DNA of 64,000 nucleotides from Ailanthus altissimus (GCA_946807835.1 OX327703.1:9493501-9557500), one strand, 5' to 3'. Positions 9,506 to 21,414 are shown, numbered from the stretch's first letter. Notes: a model not told the origin generated them from the letters alone. Numbers and translations: made by a program.

Positions 9506-10934
9506 GATTGACCAGGGAAGTCTCTTACTTTCACTTCTTTATTTTTCGACATTGGGGACAATGTCTAAATTAATTTTGGGGGTGGGAAACACTTTCTTGT
9601 GTTCATTTTGCTGCATGATTTGGGTGGTCATTCTTGTGGGTTAAAAATTTTTTTTAGTACTTAGTTTTTTTTTTTTTTTTTTTTAGTTAATTCATTTTTA
9701 TTAGGTTTTGATAAAATGATCATTAGTCTATGATAAGAAAAAGAATACATGGTTGAATTTATTTTTACACATCCATAGGGAATGATAGATACTTGAGACA
9801 ATTTTAATTATTTAAGTTTAGGAACAAATTTAACCTTATTCATAATCACCAATTTTTTTGAGCACTTTATAAGCATGAGTAGTTATAACTATTACTTAGA
9901 GATACTTATATTTTAGAGAGTACACCACGGTCTCGAAGACCGATACTCTAGAACTTGTCTTTAGTTACTACTTGAGGCGAAATTCTAGAAAACACATGAA
10001 TAGGAAAATGACATTAGGCCATCTTTGGACCGATTGAGCCTTTCTAGCCTACCTTTTAGAGTATATTTATCCCTAGTACCCTATTTTGAGCCTAATTACC
10101 CATTCTTTGATTTAACCACATTACAAGCCCAAGACTTTAAGTTTACTTATCTAGAAAATTACCCGTAACACCATAAACCTTGCATTTACTTAGAAATACT
10201 CTTGAAAGGGAAAAGTTGCGGTGATATGAGAAAAATAAGTTTGAGTGGTATTTGTCAATCTAAGTTTGGGGGTATTCAAAAAAAAAAAAAAAAAAAAAAA
10301 GAGTAAGAAAAATACCCCCAGCTTAAGGAAAAGAAGAAATTCTTTGAAAAATAAAAGGTTAAAAAGAAGGATGGGAACATAATAAGTTTGGGGGAAGAGA
10401 TAATACAAGGAAAAGAAGATCAAGAGATTTCTAGGTATAATCTAAGTATTCATGGTGTGAATTGAACTTCATATATTTATCCTTTTATCCCACCTTGACC
10501 CTATCCTTACATTACAAGCTAAGTAAAGTCCTAAATAGATCCCTAGACATGTGATTTTCTACATTAGTGGAGAGTGGTAATAAAGACAAGCTTATGGAAG
10601 TGTCATTATACAAATTAAATGCCGAGACATCATCTTTTCTGTACAAACTAAAGTATAAAGTAAATCAAAGTATGGTTTTCGCTATTTGCTTGCTGCTTGC
10701 ACACACACACATGGTGATTATTTATGAGGAAGAATGAGGGACTAAATGAAGATAATTAGAATTGTTAATAGCTATTTGTCTACCTTAAGGATTTGTACCA
10801 TTTCGTCAGCCTTTGAGACAATGATTTTGATCATCTTACTAGTATTAGTATATTTTGTTTTGTTAAATGAGTCAAGTATAACCCTTTGTTTCTCTCTTAG
10901 TTTTATTTTATTGCTTGAGGACAAGCAAGTATTT

Positions 10935-10949
10935 AAGTTTGGGGGAATT
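10935..10949 (+). other. Polypurine tract of element F
   Basis: AAGTTTGGGGGAATT directly abuts the TG of the 3' LTR at 10950. It is preceded by CTTGAGGACAAGCAA, which is also typical of Athila/Tat elements. It would prime plus-strand synthesis. Confidence 0.85.
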
Positions 10950-12376
10950 TGATAAGGGCAAATTTGTCATATATTTTCTCATGTTTTTATTATTGATATT
11001 TTATGATTTTATGAGAATAGATGGCTATTTATGTACATTATTGTTATTTATAGGGACTTGAACGAAATTTAGCAAAAACAGGGACTAAAATGCAAAGTTT
11101 TCAAATTATGAGTCCAGCGCCCCCGCGCCACAAGTATTTTAGCCCCAGCTCTGAAATAGTGATCGAAATAAGAAAAACGACCTGCTTAAGTCGCGTCTAG
11201 CGCCCCAGCGCCGAAGAGTCACCGCGCCAGCGGTGAAGCCGTTTTCATACAGCGCCCCAGCGCCAAGATCCCACCGCTCCAGCGGTGAAGGCTTTTTCAC
11301 GCGTCGCCCCAGCGACAGATGCATAGCGCGCCAGCGGTAGTGCGAGTCCTAGTCCGACGAGAATTGAGATTTTCAAGCTCATATCAATCCCTATATAAAG
11401 CCACTCGTTCCCAGCCTTCAAAAAAGAATCCAAGACGACCTAAGAGCACCAAGAATATAGAGCACGAGTCTTGGAGAGCAATAGGAGCTTAATTGAAGCA
11501 ACTTTAGAGAGGAGTACAAGACGTTCTTCGGCATCAAGAGTTCCTAGGCAGCGCAATTAAGAGCAATTCGATGTCTATATCGGTTTGCTAATAATTGTAT
11601 CATGATTTATAATTATTTTTACTGCTGTTCTCTTGTAGCCATGAGCTAAACTTATTTTCTAGGGTTAATATTTGAACTCAATATGTGTGCTTAATTGCCA
11701 TATCTTTCGAATATTTAATAAACTTAGTCTTTTATTATTTAAATTACTTGTGTTTAATGCTTCAATATATCTGGCCAATATATGGTGAATGAATTGGTAA
11801 TATTTTGATAAACTCGGAAGAGGAATCAATATATTTAGACCTAGGTAATTTGATACATGATTGTAGAGTAACATTCAATGTTGCATATGCAAGTTTCAAT
11901 TTAGGATAGGAATATACCTAATTGGCATGTATGATCAATAAGACCTAATCTTAATGAATCTTAATTTATTACAAGTACCATAGAAATATAGGTATTTGGT
12001 AAATTAAGGTATACTTGCATGACCTTGGAAGAGGCTTGTGAATACATTAGTGTCTTGATCAATAATAAAGACTAAGTGAGTTAAATATTAGAGGATTAAT
12101 CATTAAAAAGCATATTGAGGGATAATATTAATCCTAGGTTTTCTCTACATTGCTATCTTTAAATCTCATCGCATTGTGTTTTTACTTTTATATTTTCTAC
12201 ATTCATTCTTAGGTTTTTATTTATCTGAATAATTATTAGGAAGATATAATTTTAGTAATTGGTTAAAAAGAAAACATTATCCCTGTGGGTTCGACATCCG
12301 ACTAATTAGTCTCTTTATTACTTGCATACGATAGTGTATACTTGCACTTAATTTATGATATAGAAATATCGCATCA
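10950..12376 (+). repeat. 3' LTR of element F (1427 bp)
   Basis: Begins TGATAAGGGCAAATTTGTC and ends ATATCGCATCA, followed by the duplicated target GGCAC. It has one copy of the 594-bp unit that is duplicated in the 5' LTR. Otherwise it is nearly identical to the 5' LTR. Confidence 0.92.
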
Positions 12377-12401
12377 GGCACATAAGTATCGAACCTTACA
12401 A
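12377..12401 (-). mobile_element. Terminal 25 bp of element C LTR
   Basis: After F, the sequence GGCACATAAGTATCGAACC reads on the minus strand as a diverged copia LTR start (TGTAAGG ... CTTATGTGCC). It completes the LTR interrupted at 4428. It abuts the truncated 5' LTR of element B at about 12402. Confidence 0.6.
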
Positions 12402-13846
12402 CTATATCTTTAAAAGTCTTATAGCCAAGCAATCATCCCGGGAAAGAGTTTTCGCCAGGGTTGAACAATATGTGTAAAAATAATATGGCAAATAAGTTTG
12501 CGCATATTGTTCAGTGAGATACAAGTCTGAAGATAGGTTATGGATGAGCTCATAGGGATTTGACTGTGATAATCTATATCCTTGCACATCCAGGATATCA
12601 TAACGGAAGGACTATAGGAATGCATTATGACCTCAGCTTGGATGATGGACACGCTGATTTTTATTTCTGTGGCGTATTCATAGAGCAGTGTTCACAGAGT
12701 CATGAAATAGTTCCATTTAACGAATCAGGCGTAGACCTAAAAAGTCCTACGATATGAAGTGTGCTTGTTGAGCACTGGAGTGGTATACTAGATTAAATTG
12801 TTCAGTTCAGTAATATCTAGTATGACCACGGTTTACATACGTGTTCGTATTTAAGCACTAAATATAATAATTAGTTAACAATTATTGTTTACTAATTGTA
12901 TCATAACATGTGACATATTGTAACCCTTTGATTAAGTTTACCAAAGTGTGTGATATAGTAGGACCCACTAAGGGGTATATTTGATAACTATTAAAGAGAA
13001 AAAAATGGTAATTTGATACATTAATTATTTAATTGTTAAATAATTAAAATATATCAATATTATATATTATAATATAATATTATATTTTTGATATAATAAT
13101 ATTATATTCATGCTTAGTTGGCAATCATATCTATATTATATTAATTAATATTATAATAATAAATCTAAACTTGGTTGCCAAGTTTATACTTTTTTTTTAC
13201 ATTATTATATTATATGTTACATATATATTTTAGAGATGAATGTGTGAAAATAGTAGGAATGAAGAAAAAAAGGAAACAAGTTGTTGTCTTTGTTTTGCTT
13301 TAAGTGTAAAAACTGTTGGGTTAGGAAGGAAGAAAGCAATTGCTGTTTTTTTTTTGGCTTTATTATTGTTGTTATAAGTTTGGTGGCCAACCAATATATG
13401 GAGAAAACAAAAGGCATTTGATCCATTTAAGAATTATTTTTAAGAGTTGAAATTGATTCTATTACATATCTTTATTGGTTACAAATTACAACAACTCAGG
13501 AATTTATTTTATTGATAAAAACGTTGATCAAGGAAAAAATAAATTTATAAAGTTTAATTGTTAAATCTTGTGCTGGATAATTGGAGCTGCTGCTATAGTT
13601 TACCAAGTCTACCGAGTTAATGACTAGAACTGTTAACAAGTTGGTCTTCAGGCCGACTCCCAATTACACGTGTAAAAATTTATACGTTTAGTGAATTCTC
13701 AAACTCCCTTTAATATATTAATGTAATTAATATATTATTTATTATATGTTTTAAAATTCCACTGCGCCTAAATATGTATGTGATACATATTTTTTACAAT
13801 GAACACAATTGCACATGCATATACTCTAGTATAATTAATCCTAACA
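12402..13846 (+). mobile_element. 5' LTR of copia element B, 5'-truncated
   Basis: Starts in the middle of a copia LTR (equivalent to about 28965 in the 3' LTR of B) and runs to the end, TAATCCTAACA at 13846, next to a primer binding site. It shares with the 3' LTR of B (28164-29906) the AT-rich palindromic stretch (about 13040-13210) and the block from 13217. The first part of this LTR is missing next to element C. Confidence 0.8.
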
Positions 13847-13850
13847 AAAT

Positions 13851-13862
13851 TGGTATCGGAGC
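13851..13862 (+). other. Primer binding site of element B (tRNA-iMet)
   Basis: TGGTATCGGAGC, one mismatch from the standard plant copia primer site TGGTATCAGAGC, begins 4 nt after the LTR end. The leader that follows is interrupted by element A after GTTTG (13887-13891). Confidence 0.85.
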
Positions 13863-13891
13863 TGGTTTTGTATTAATTTGGGTGTTGTTTG

Positions 13892-16270
13892 TGTGAGTGA
13901 TTTTAAACCTAGGGTACATGCATGTAGGTTTGTGTCTATCATTCAAATATAGCATACATATCACATACATACATGTGCAGCGGATGAGCGGAATAAAAAT
14001 TGGTCAATGATAAACACAAATAAACTTTACATGTTATCTCATAAATGTAAAATAGTTTAAGATTGAGAAATAATACCTTGTCAAGCTTTTGGTATATTGT
14101 TGAACAGGAGTACCCGCCTTTGAAGCAACCCATTCATAATTCTAGTTCCTCAACATAGTGGGCTTGGGGAAACTAGAATAGCAGCTTTTTCAGCAAAGGA
14201 TTCAACTTTTGAATCCTTGTTTTTACCTTGTAGTATGGATGACAAAAAACAAAATGGAAGAGGAAAAATGGAAGAGTTGTGTTTTTGTGCTCTCAACACT
14301 TGAGAGAATTTTCTAACACTTGAGAGAATTTTCTAACACTTAGCAAAATTAACTTATCTCTCTTCCTTAGCCCCTTGCACGAATTTTTGATGATTAATTG
14401 AGTAATTAAATACTCTTTTATTTGTTTATTATTTTCTTTCATTTTCTTACCTAATGGCGCCTATTATGTTTGTTATTAATATTTTGTTTATTATTATCTT
14501 TCATTTTCTCATCTAATGGCATCCATTATGTTTGCCATTAGTTTTTGTTTATTATTATTTACAATAAACCAAATGAAAACAAAATAATGGAAAATCATTT
14601 ATACCAACTTAGCCTTAATCTAGGCTAGATGAGATGACACTTTCTCACTATTAAGAAATATTTTAAGGCCTACCATTAATAAATGCCCCCCATTTATACT
14701 TATCTTATCATTTAATTAATATTAAACAAATAATTTAATCATATTAAATCATGGAAGAAACACATGCCAATTTAAATAAAAAATTAATTGTTTGATTTCA
14801 ATTTAAATAATAATATTATATATTATTATTATTATTTTATTCAATAAACATTTTAATGAATAAAATAATAATATTATTTGTCCAATAAATAAGGTCAATT
14901 TGGTAATTTCTAAATCAAACAATAATTGGCCCACATGTGCCATGTGTCAACATCCCATTGGTCAATAACTAATTGTTAACTAATTGATGTACTTAACTCT
15001 TAAGTCTTGACACATTCACGATCGGAGGGAAACCGAAGTAAATGTTCGGTCTGCTAAAATTTTTTGGATTGAACTATTCAATCCGGTATGCTGCTCTAGT
15101 GCACAATGAGTACACTTCATATTTTGGGACTCTCTAAGTTCACTCCCGATTTTTTAAATAGAACTATTCTGTGAGTTCGAGATCAATGCCCCACACACAT
15201 GTCACAGATATTATAAATCAGTGCAGTAGACTATACAAGTTGATGTTATAGTGCATACATATAATCCTTCTGGTAATTATATCTTGGAAGAGCAGGGATA
15301 TAGATTACTACCATCAAATCCCTATGTACTCATCTGTGAATTTATCTCCAAACATGTATCTTAATAAACAATATATGCAAACAATTTTACAATATTGTTT
15401 AACCCTATAGCAAACTCTTTTCCTGGGTCCATTGCTTATGGCTATAAGACTTTCTAAGATACAGTCTTAGAGCATCTGGATATATAACTCATCTATGTGA
15501 GCTGACGGATTCCATATCTGTATGCATCGGACTCCATAAGCATCAGACCATACCCATCGACACCCAGCGGTCACATCGTGAAAGGTCTGTGACATGTATG
15601 AAACCAAAGTATGATGGATCACTTACAAGCCCACCGTGGTACTCAGGTCAAATGACCACGTATATTACTCAACTCGAGAGGACCTTTCATTGACGACTTC
15701 GTGGGATGTCTAATGGGGTCCTTATTGAGTCTGTTCAGTATTCAGTCCTCACTGAACACCTGTATGCTATACGAACTTCCATTAACCCTATGATCAGCTA
15801 AGAACAACCATCTAGACTATCTAGGTATAGTATACATTGGTCTATGTAAAAGGATTCCACTGTCAGACCTGCATTGGTGAAATAAGACCAAGAACATATA
15901 ATTTGAGAATAGACTTGCATAATAATATTTCTTAGCCCCTATTGTAACTCTTGCAACTATGTTATTACTAATGTATTATCAGGTCTTTATACCATCGCAG
16001 ACAAGATACTAACACGTAGACTTCACTGATTAATATAACATGCTAACCCTTTAACATTTATAGTTTTCAGTGATGTTAACTCTTAGCATTGATCTAAACT
16101 TCTATAGACCAAATCTGAACATTTTCAGATAATATAATGTTTGTAGCGTCACAAGCATTGAACCATTTAATAATTTTAATTAGCGATTTAATAAATAATG
16201 AACTGGATAAATATTATAAAATAAAATATTCATACAACAATTGGATGGCACGTGAGCACAAATCCCAATA
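13892..16270 (-). repeat. 3' LTR of element A
   Basis: About 2.38 kb. On the minus strand it begins TATTGGGATTTGTGCTCACG (TG changed to TA) and ends at 13892 with a variant of TCACTAACA. A 23-bp direct repeat (CACTTGAGAGAATTTTCTAA, twice, about 14298-14340) is absent from the other LTR. An AT-rich stretch with inverted TAATAATA repeats lies at 14800-14880. Confidence 0.85.
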
Positions 16271-16280
16271 AACCCCCACT
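16271..16280 (-). other. Polypurine tract of element A
   Basis: On the minus strand AGTGGGGGTT lies just before the 3' LTR, preceded by GCACTAGAGCA. This matches the position and form seen in element B (GCAAGTGGGAGAT, 28151-28163). Confidence 0.75.
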
Positions 16281-16284
16281 TGCT

Positions 16285-17760
16285 CTAGTGCCATTTATAG
16301 TGGTATCTTATACCCATAGACTCCACATGTTTCTCAAACACCTTTGGAGTTAAGGCCTTAGTTAGTGGGTCTGCTATATTATTTACAGAGTCAAGTCTAC
16401 AAATTATTACATTTCTTCTAGCCAAGATTTATCTAATTATGTGGTATTTCCTCTCCATATATTTAGATATCTGGTGCGCTCTTGGCTCTTTTGCTTTTGC
16501 AATAGCTTCGTTGTTGTCGCAGAATAAAAGGATAGGATCCATTGAGCTTGGGATAATCCCGAGCTCGGTGACAAACTGGCATATCCACACTGTTTCCTTT
16601 GCTACCTCAGAGGCTGCAATGTATTCCGCTTCAGTTGTTGAATTAGCTGTGGATCCCTGTTTGGTGCTCTTCTAACTCACTGCAACACCATTGAGGATAA
16701 ATATATATCCAGATTTAGACTTTCTATCATCTGGATCAGACTGAAAGTCTTAATCTATGTATCCCCTAACCTGCAAATCACTTTCTCCATAAATGAGAAA
16801 CTTGTCATTTGTACCCATAAGGTATTTAAGGACATGTTTGACTGCCATCCAATGGTTGTCACCTGGATCAGATTGATATCGGCTAGTAACACTTACAACC
16901 ATGCTGATGTCAGGTCTCGTGCATATCATAACATACATTAGGCTGCCTACAGCTGATGCATATGGCATCTTAGACATTCTAACTCTTTTATCTTCCGTCT
17001 GAGGAGACATGCTCCTCGAAAGATGAATGTTATATCTAAAAAGTACATTAGCTATTTTACAGTTAGTAAAATTGTACCTTTCAAGGACACTATCGATGTA
17101 TGATGATTGAGAGAGTTCTATTAGCTTACTAGCTCTATCTCTATAAAGCTTTATACCCAGTATATCAAAAGCCTCTCCTAAGTTCTTCATGAAGAATTTT
17201 TTGTTTAGATAACTCTTGATTGATTGTAACATACCGATATAATTTCCAATGATCAGTATGTCATCCATGTAGAGAATTAAGAAGACAATCATGCTCCCAC
17301 TGACCTTTTTATACATACATGGTTTCTTATATTTTTTTATGAAACTAGATCCTTTGATTACCTCATCAAAATGAATGTCCCAACTCAGGGAAGCCTGCTT
17401 AAGCCCATAAATGGACATCTTCAGTTTGCACACTAGACTTGTGGATTGGCTGAATGCAAAACCTTATGGCTATTCCATGTATATCTCTTCCTTGAGATAT
17501 CCATTCAGGAATGCCATCTTTACATCCATCTGTCATATCTCATAGTCATAATATACAGCAATAGCCAATAAAATTTGTATTGACTTCAACATCGCTAATG
17601 GTGCAAAGGTTTCCTCATAATCGATGCCAGATCATTGAGAATAACCTTTTGCATCTAGTTGGGCTTTAAAGGTCTCTACCTTCCCATCGAGCCCACGCTT
17701 TTGCTTGTAAATTCATTTACAACTGATAAAAACCATTCCTTCAGGAAGCTCAACCAAGTC
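16285..17760 (-). pseudogene. Reverse transcriptase and RNase H of element A
   Basis: The longest open part is 17433-16750 (227 codons). It carries 'YGLKQASLSWD', the catalytic YMDD box ('LYMDDILIIGN'), the 'LG' block 'KNLGEAFDILGI', and the connection region 'YASAVGSLMYVMICTRPDI'. Upstream (17760-17434) the fingers region is readable with interruptions ('EETFAPLAMLKSI', 'QMDVKMAFLNGYL'). Downstream (16749-16285) RNase H is readable ('STTEAEYIAASE', 'FCDNNEAIAKAKEPRAHQ', 'ERKYHIIR') after a stop at 16749. In an intact copia element this enzyme copies the RNA into DNA in the particle. Multiple stops mean it is inactive here. Confidence 0.85.
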
Positions 17761-17983
17761 TCAGACTTGATTGTGATGAATTGAGTCAATTTTGAATTTC
17801 ATGGCTTCTTGCCACTTTCCCGAGTCGATGTCTAACATCGAATCCTTATAAGTTAAAGGATTGTTTTCTTCCACTAAGAAAACTCCCAGTGCACCTTCAG
17901 GCATCTGACCATACCTAATAGGTGGCTTGGACATTTTTTCAGACCTACGTGAAGGGTGTGTTAAAGGTATACTACTTGATTGA

Positions 17984-18635
17984 TTTTGAGGTTCCATCTC
18001 GGTTTCATGTTCGTTATGATTGGCTTCATCAAGCACAATCTTTCTATAACCTCCATGATCCATGAGAAACTCTTTTTTTCAAGAAAAGTGGCATATTGAG
18101 AAACAAACACATTTCGCTCATCGAGGTCATAGAATTGGCATTCCATTGAATTCTCAGGATACCCAACAAACCAATCCTTGTATCCCATGGGTATAAGTTT
18201 GTCCTATTGCGTAACTTTTACGTAAGCAGGGCAGCCCCAAATCTTAAAGTATTTAAGACTTGATTTCTTTCCATTCAACATCTCATGTGGACTGGTTGGA
18301 ACAGATTTATTTTGAGGTTCCATCTCGGTTTCATGTTCGTTATGATTGGCTTCATCAAGCACAATCTTTCTATAACCTCCATGATCCATGAGAAACTCTT
18401 TTTTTCAAGAAAAGTGGCATATTGAGAAACAAACACATTTCGCTCATCGAGGTCATAGAATTGGCATTCCATTGAATTCTCAGGATACCCAACAAACCAA
18501 TCCTTGTATCCCATGGGTATAAGTTTGTCCTATTGCGTAACTTTTACGTAAGCAGGGCAGCCCCAAATCTTAAAGTATTTAAGACTTGATTTCTTTCCAT
18601 TCAACATCTCATGTGGACTGGTTGGAACAGATTTA
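17984..18635. repeat. 326-bp perfect tandem duplication inside element A
   Basis: Two direct copies, 17984-18309 and 18310-18635, each starting TTTTGAGGTTCCATCTCG. I see no difference between them. The unit is not a multiple of three, so it shifts the reading frame. It lies in the linker between integrase and RT (minus-strand translation 'MGYKDWFVGYPENSMECQFY' occurs in both copies). The identity contrasts with the diverged LTRs of the same element. Confidence 0.9.
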
Positions 18636-18692
18636 GATGAAACTCTATTCAATATATGAGCACCAGTTTTTAGAGTATAACCCTAAAGATAT

Positions 18693-19305
18693 TCAGGTAG
18701 ATCGGTGAAGCTCATTCAGGACCATATCCAATAAAGTTTGATTTCTCCTCTCCAACACACTATTGTGTTGTGGTGTACTTGGAGGACTATACTGAACTAG
18801 AATCACATTCTCCTTTAAATAATCAGAGAATTCACTGCTCATATACTCATCGTCTTGATCTGATCGAAGGCATTTGACATACATCTCAATTTGTTTCTCT
18901 ACCTCAAGTCTGAACTCTTTGAAATTTTCAAAGGTTTTTGACTTATGTTTTATAAGAAACACATACCCGTATCGTGACAAATCATCGATAAAGATAATAA
19001 AGTATCAAAATCCACCCATTGCAGATTGGACTATATACATCACTATGTATTAGTTCTAATAAATTAGTGGCAAAATGTCCAACACTAGTGAATAGAGATT
19101 TAGTCATTTTCCCTTGAATACAAGATTCATAAACTGGGTAAGGTTCTATGGTCAAATCAGGTATCCAACTATTCTTAACCAGACGGGTTAGGCATCTTAT
19201 ACTTATATGACTTAATCTCATATACCATAATTTAGTATCATTTAAAGCTTGTGCACTATTACTAGTGCTACCTTGTAAATTCATGACATTTCTCATTGTA
19301 TCCAA
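18693..19305 (-). pseudogene. Integrase of element A (zinc-binding and catalytic core)
   Basis: Minus strand, two adjoining frames. 19305-18982 carries the pre-integrase zinc-binding region ('KLWYMRLSHISIRCL', 'CIQGKMTKSLF') and the first catalytic Asp in 'ELIHSDVYSP'. 18980-18693 carries 'SRYGYVFLIKHKS', the second Asp region 'LRSDQDDEY' and the catalytic Glu in 'STPQHNSVLERRNQT'. Integrase inserts the cDNA into the host chromosome. The break near 18981 shifts the frame between the first and second catalytic residues, and the C-terminal part runs into the 326-bp duplication. Confidence 0.85.
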
Positions 19306-19769
19306 AATATAATGCCCATTAATTAACTGACACTAATAAAACATCAAATATATCACATAAATATTAAGAACAGTTCTTAATATACATATGATACCATTTA
19401 CTGTGAAGTATAAGAAGAGAGATAATCTGTCTGATCATAGCAGGCACAAAATAACAGTTATGGAGTACAATAATTTTATTACAAGGGAGAATCAAATCAT
19501 AATGTCCTACAGCCTCGACCTATAGGAGATCACCATTTCCTAATCAAATCAAATCATATTGACATTTTTTTAGCATTTGATACCAGTATTTCCTTCAGAC
19601 CCTGCAATATATTGCAGATGTGAGAAGGACTTGTGGTATCTAATACCCAGCAAATACTGGTATCAAATGCTAAAAAAATGTCAATAATGAGAAAGATAAT
19701 ACCTGAGGGAGTCTTCTTCACAATAGCAAGGTATTTAGGGCAGTTTCATTTTCAGTGCCCATTATCACC
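19306..19769 (-). pseudogene. Degenerate zinc knuckle and protease region of element A
   Basis: The minus strand continues from gag through a zinc knuckle in which the second Cys codon and both aromatic/basic positions have become stops (pattern C-F-P-stop-GDNGH-stop-K-stop-NC), then 'PKYLAIVKKTPSG' and a protease-like 'VLDTTSPSHIC' and 'ILQGLKE'. The perfect inverted repeat at 19558-19685 lies here and duplicates part of this coding sequence backwards. I regard the region as non-functional. Confidence 0.65.
19558..19685. repeat. 34-bp perfect inverted repeat in element A
   Basis: Left arm about 19558-19591 (ATTGACATTTTTTTAGCATT onward) and right arm about 19652-19685 are exact reverse complements, separated by about 60 nt containing the dyad TGCAATATATTGCA. 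The arms cover the sequence coding for the protease N-terminal segment, so one arm is a reversed copy of the other. Confidence 0.85.
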
Positions 19770-20471
19770 TCAAGGAAAGCATTTACTTTTTGCCTTCGGT
19801 TTCTCTAGTGGTTTGGATATCTGTGGCCACTGAGGACTCATCTTAAGTGTATGCCTCACCTTTATTTTCTTCTTCTCTTTAGACTTCCTAGAAGCCCTCG
19901 GCGTGGAAGATGAAGCACTATGAACAAGGAGGGTTGAGCCTCCTTTATGCATGTCCTCATCTACTGTCTTCAGCATATTGTGAACATCAGTATAAGTAAG
20001 GATCATTCCTTGCATATTAAAGTTCATGATGAACTGTGCAAATGACCTAGGCAGCGGCTGAAGAATCAAGCTGTTCCCCAGGTTTTTGCTAAAAAAGATG
20101 TCCATAGACTCAAGCCTCTCGATTAATTTTATCATCTTGAGAACATGAGAACTCACTGGACTGCCTTCAGGGAGCTTTGCCTGAAATAGTGCTTTGGCGA
20201 CCCTATAGTTCTCAATTTGGGATCGGTCACCAAAGAGCTCCCTGAGATGGAGCATAATGTTGCTGGCATTATCCATACGGACATGCTCTCTCTGTAGCTC
20301 AATGGACATTAAGGCGAGGATGTGCGATTTAACTTTTAAATTGTCATCACACCATTTCTGATATGTCACATTTTCTTCCTCGGTGGCATTCTCAGAAACA
20401 CATACCTCTGGGCATCTTTTTGTGAATAACATATCCAGTCTTTCTGAATCCAGAACAATTCTAAGATTCAT
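19770..20471 (-). CDS. gag: Gag protein of copia element A
   Basis: A 233-codon open frame on the minus strand beginning MNLRIVLDSERLDMLF. It has the copia Gag layout: 'WCDDNLKVKSHILALMSIEL', 'NIMLHLRELFGDRSQ', 'ALFQAKLPEGSPVSSHVLKM', 'IERLESMDIF', 'ILQPLPRSFAQFIMNFNMQG', then 'HKGGSTLLVHSASSSTPRAS' and a Lys-rich stretch leading into the zinc knuckle, where the frame stops. Gag would form the virus-like particle. This is the only complete gag core among the copia elements here; B and C lack most of it. The start codon is shared in position and sequence with B and C. Confidence 0.85.
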   Translation of the reverse strand: MNLRIVLDSERLDMLFTKRCPEVCVSENATEEENVTYQKWCDDNLKVKSHILALMSIELQREHVRMDNASNIMLHLRELFGDRSQIENYRVAKALFQAKLPEGSPVSSHVLKMIKLIERLESMDIFFSKNLGNSLILQPLPRSFAQFIMNFNMQGMILTYTDVHNMLKTVDEDMHKGGSTLLVHSASSSTPRASRKSKEKKKIKVRHTLKMSPQWPQISKPLEKPKAKSKCFP

Positions 20472-20784
20472 GTACTAGTTAGAGAAATTCTTGGTAGCTT
20501 TAAGTTTGTGTGCATCCAGTATACGTGTCAAGGGATTTGAAGATGTAATCCTAGCTTACACAAGTCAAATAAAATAATATTAAGAGATGTTAACGAAAAT
20601 TATTATTAAATCGCTAATAATACATTTTAAATCATGAGTATAACATTTATAGATTTTTTAATTTAAAATACCCTCATACTATTTTATATAATCCCTCTAA
20701 TATCTCAAAATGGGATAACGATAGTTTAAACTATTTAAAACTATACAGTAGGAAGTGGACCTCATTGACATTTTACTCGGACTG

Positions 20785-21072
20785 CACACTATAGCGATAT
20801 AGACCTTTGTAAACCTAATAGGTAGACAACTATTATCAATTGCATCTCATGCAACTCCTACTCTTGATCCTAAATACACCTTATCCGTACACTATAGCGA
20901 TCTAGGGTAAGTGTATTTCAGATTAACTTGTCAATTTTTAAATATATGCTACTGGTACTACCAGCATACTGTAGCGATCTAAGGCAATACTTTCGCATAT
21001 ATTTGCCTCATCACATGTTTAACCGATATAGTCTAAATTATACTGACCAAATCCCTCACACTGTAGCAATCT
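20785..21072 (-). repeat. Leader motif GATCGCTAYAGTRT, four copies (element A)
   Basis: On the minus strand a motif close to RATYGCTAYAGTRT occurs at 20785-20802, 20889-20905, 20965-20982 and 21055-21072, spaced about 76-104 nt. The plus-strand core is ACTRTAGCGAT. Element B has the corresponding four copies at 24728-25018. Confidence 0.75.
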
Positions 21073-21414
21073 TGAGAAAGACAGATATAATACAGCTAAT
21101 ATCGTATTAACAAGATAGATCAATGATAAAACACTATCTCATAATGCATTATTGATCAATCTGATTAAAGAGAGATTTTTTTAGTATTACAAAGACTTAA
21201 TAACCATCTCATAAGGAGGTAATTCTCAATCAAATATTAATTCAGTGTAACCACAACTAACCCTTACCAGTAGGGCTCCCATTGTATTTACCATCACAGA
21301 AAAAATGATTTTGATTTACAATACAACCTAATAACTCTTATCATTGTATTTCATAAACCCCCGTATGATTAAAATAATATTTTAAATAATTTAAAACATA
21401 ATTAGAGTGAGTGT

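Larger units (their letters stand above)
9170..10949 (+). other. Long 3' untranslated region of element F
   Basis: 1.8 kb with no credible coding sequence. It starts with the remnant of the pol tail (9180-9235), then homopolymer A (about 9280-9297), an array of GC-rich mini-dyads (9309-9505), and a sequence TTGGGGACAATGTC (about 9551), typical of Athila 3' UTRs. Four polypurine-like TTTGGGGG tracts occur (about 9573, 10266, 10387, 10938). Long T and A runs lie at about 9667 and 10277. A segment near 9975 (GGCGAAATTCTAG) is recognisable in the decayed relative E at about 30090. Confidence 0.75.
4429..12376 (+). mobile_element. Athila/Tat-like Ty3/gypsy element F, non-autonomous, complete ends
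   Basis: A 7.95-kb LTR retrotransposon flanked by the perfect 5-bp duplication GGCAC (4424-4428 and 12377-12381). Order: 5' LTR, Asp-tRNA primer site, gag, protease, long 3' UTR, polypurine tract, 3' LTR. There is no reverse transcriptase, RNase H or integrase. Coding ends at 9169 and is followed within about 20 nt by a sequence matching the end of Athila-type pol ('MTLNQALLGRQP' in one frame), as expected from an internal deletion of pol. The LTRs differ at about 3 of 1427 aligned sites apart from a 594-bp duplication, so the insertion is recent. It must have been mobilised by enzymes supplied by another element. Confidence 0.9.

Noticed and set aside
10190..10423. 77-codon minus frame rich in Phe and Leu
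   Set aside because: Produced by the long A runs in the 3' UTR of element F.
14840..14880. TTATTATTATTATT/AATAATAAT inverted AT stretch as a MITE or origin
   Set aside because: It occurs in both LTRs of element A (also about 22750-22810) and so is just part of the LTR.
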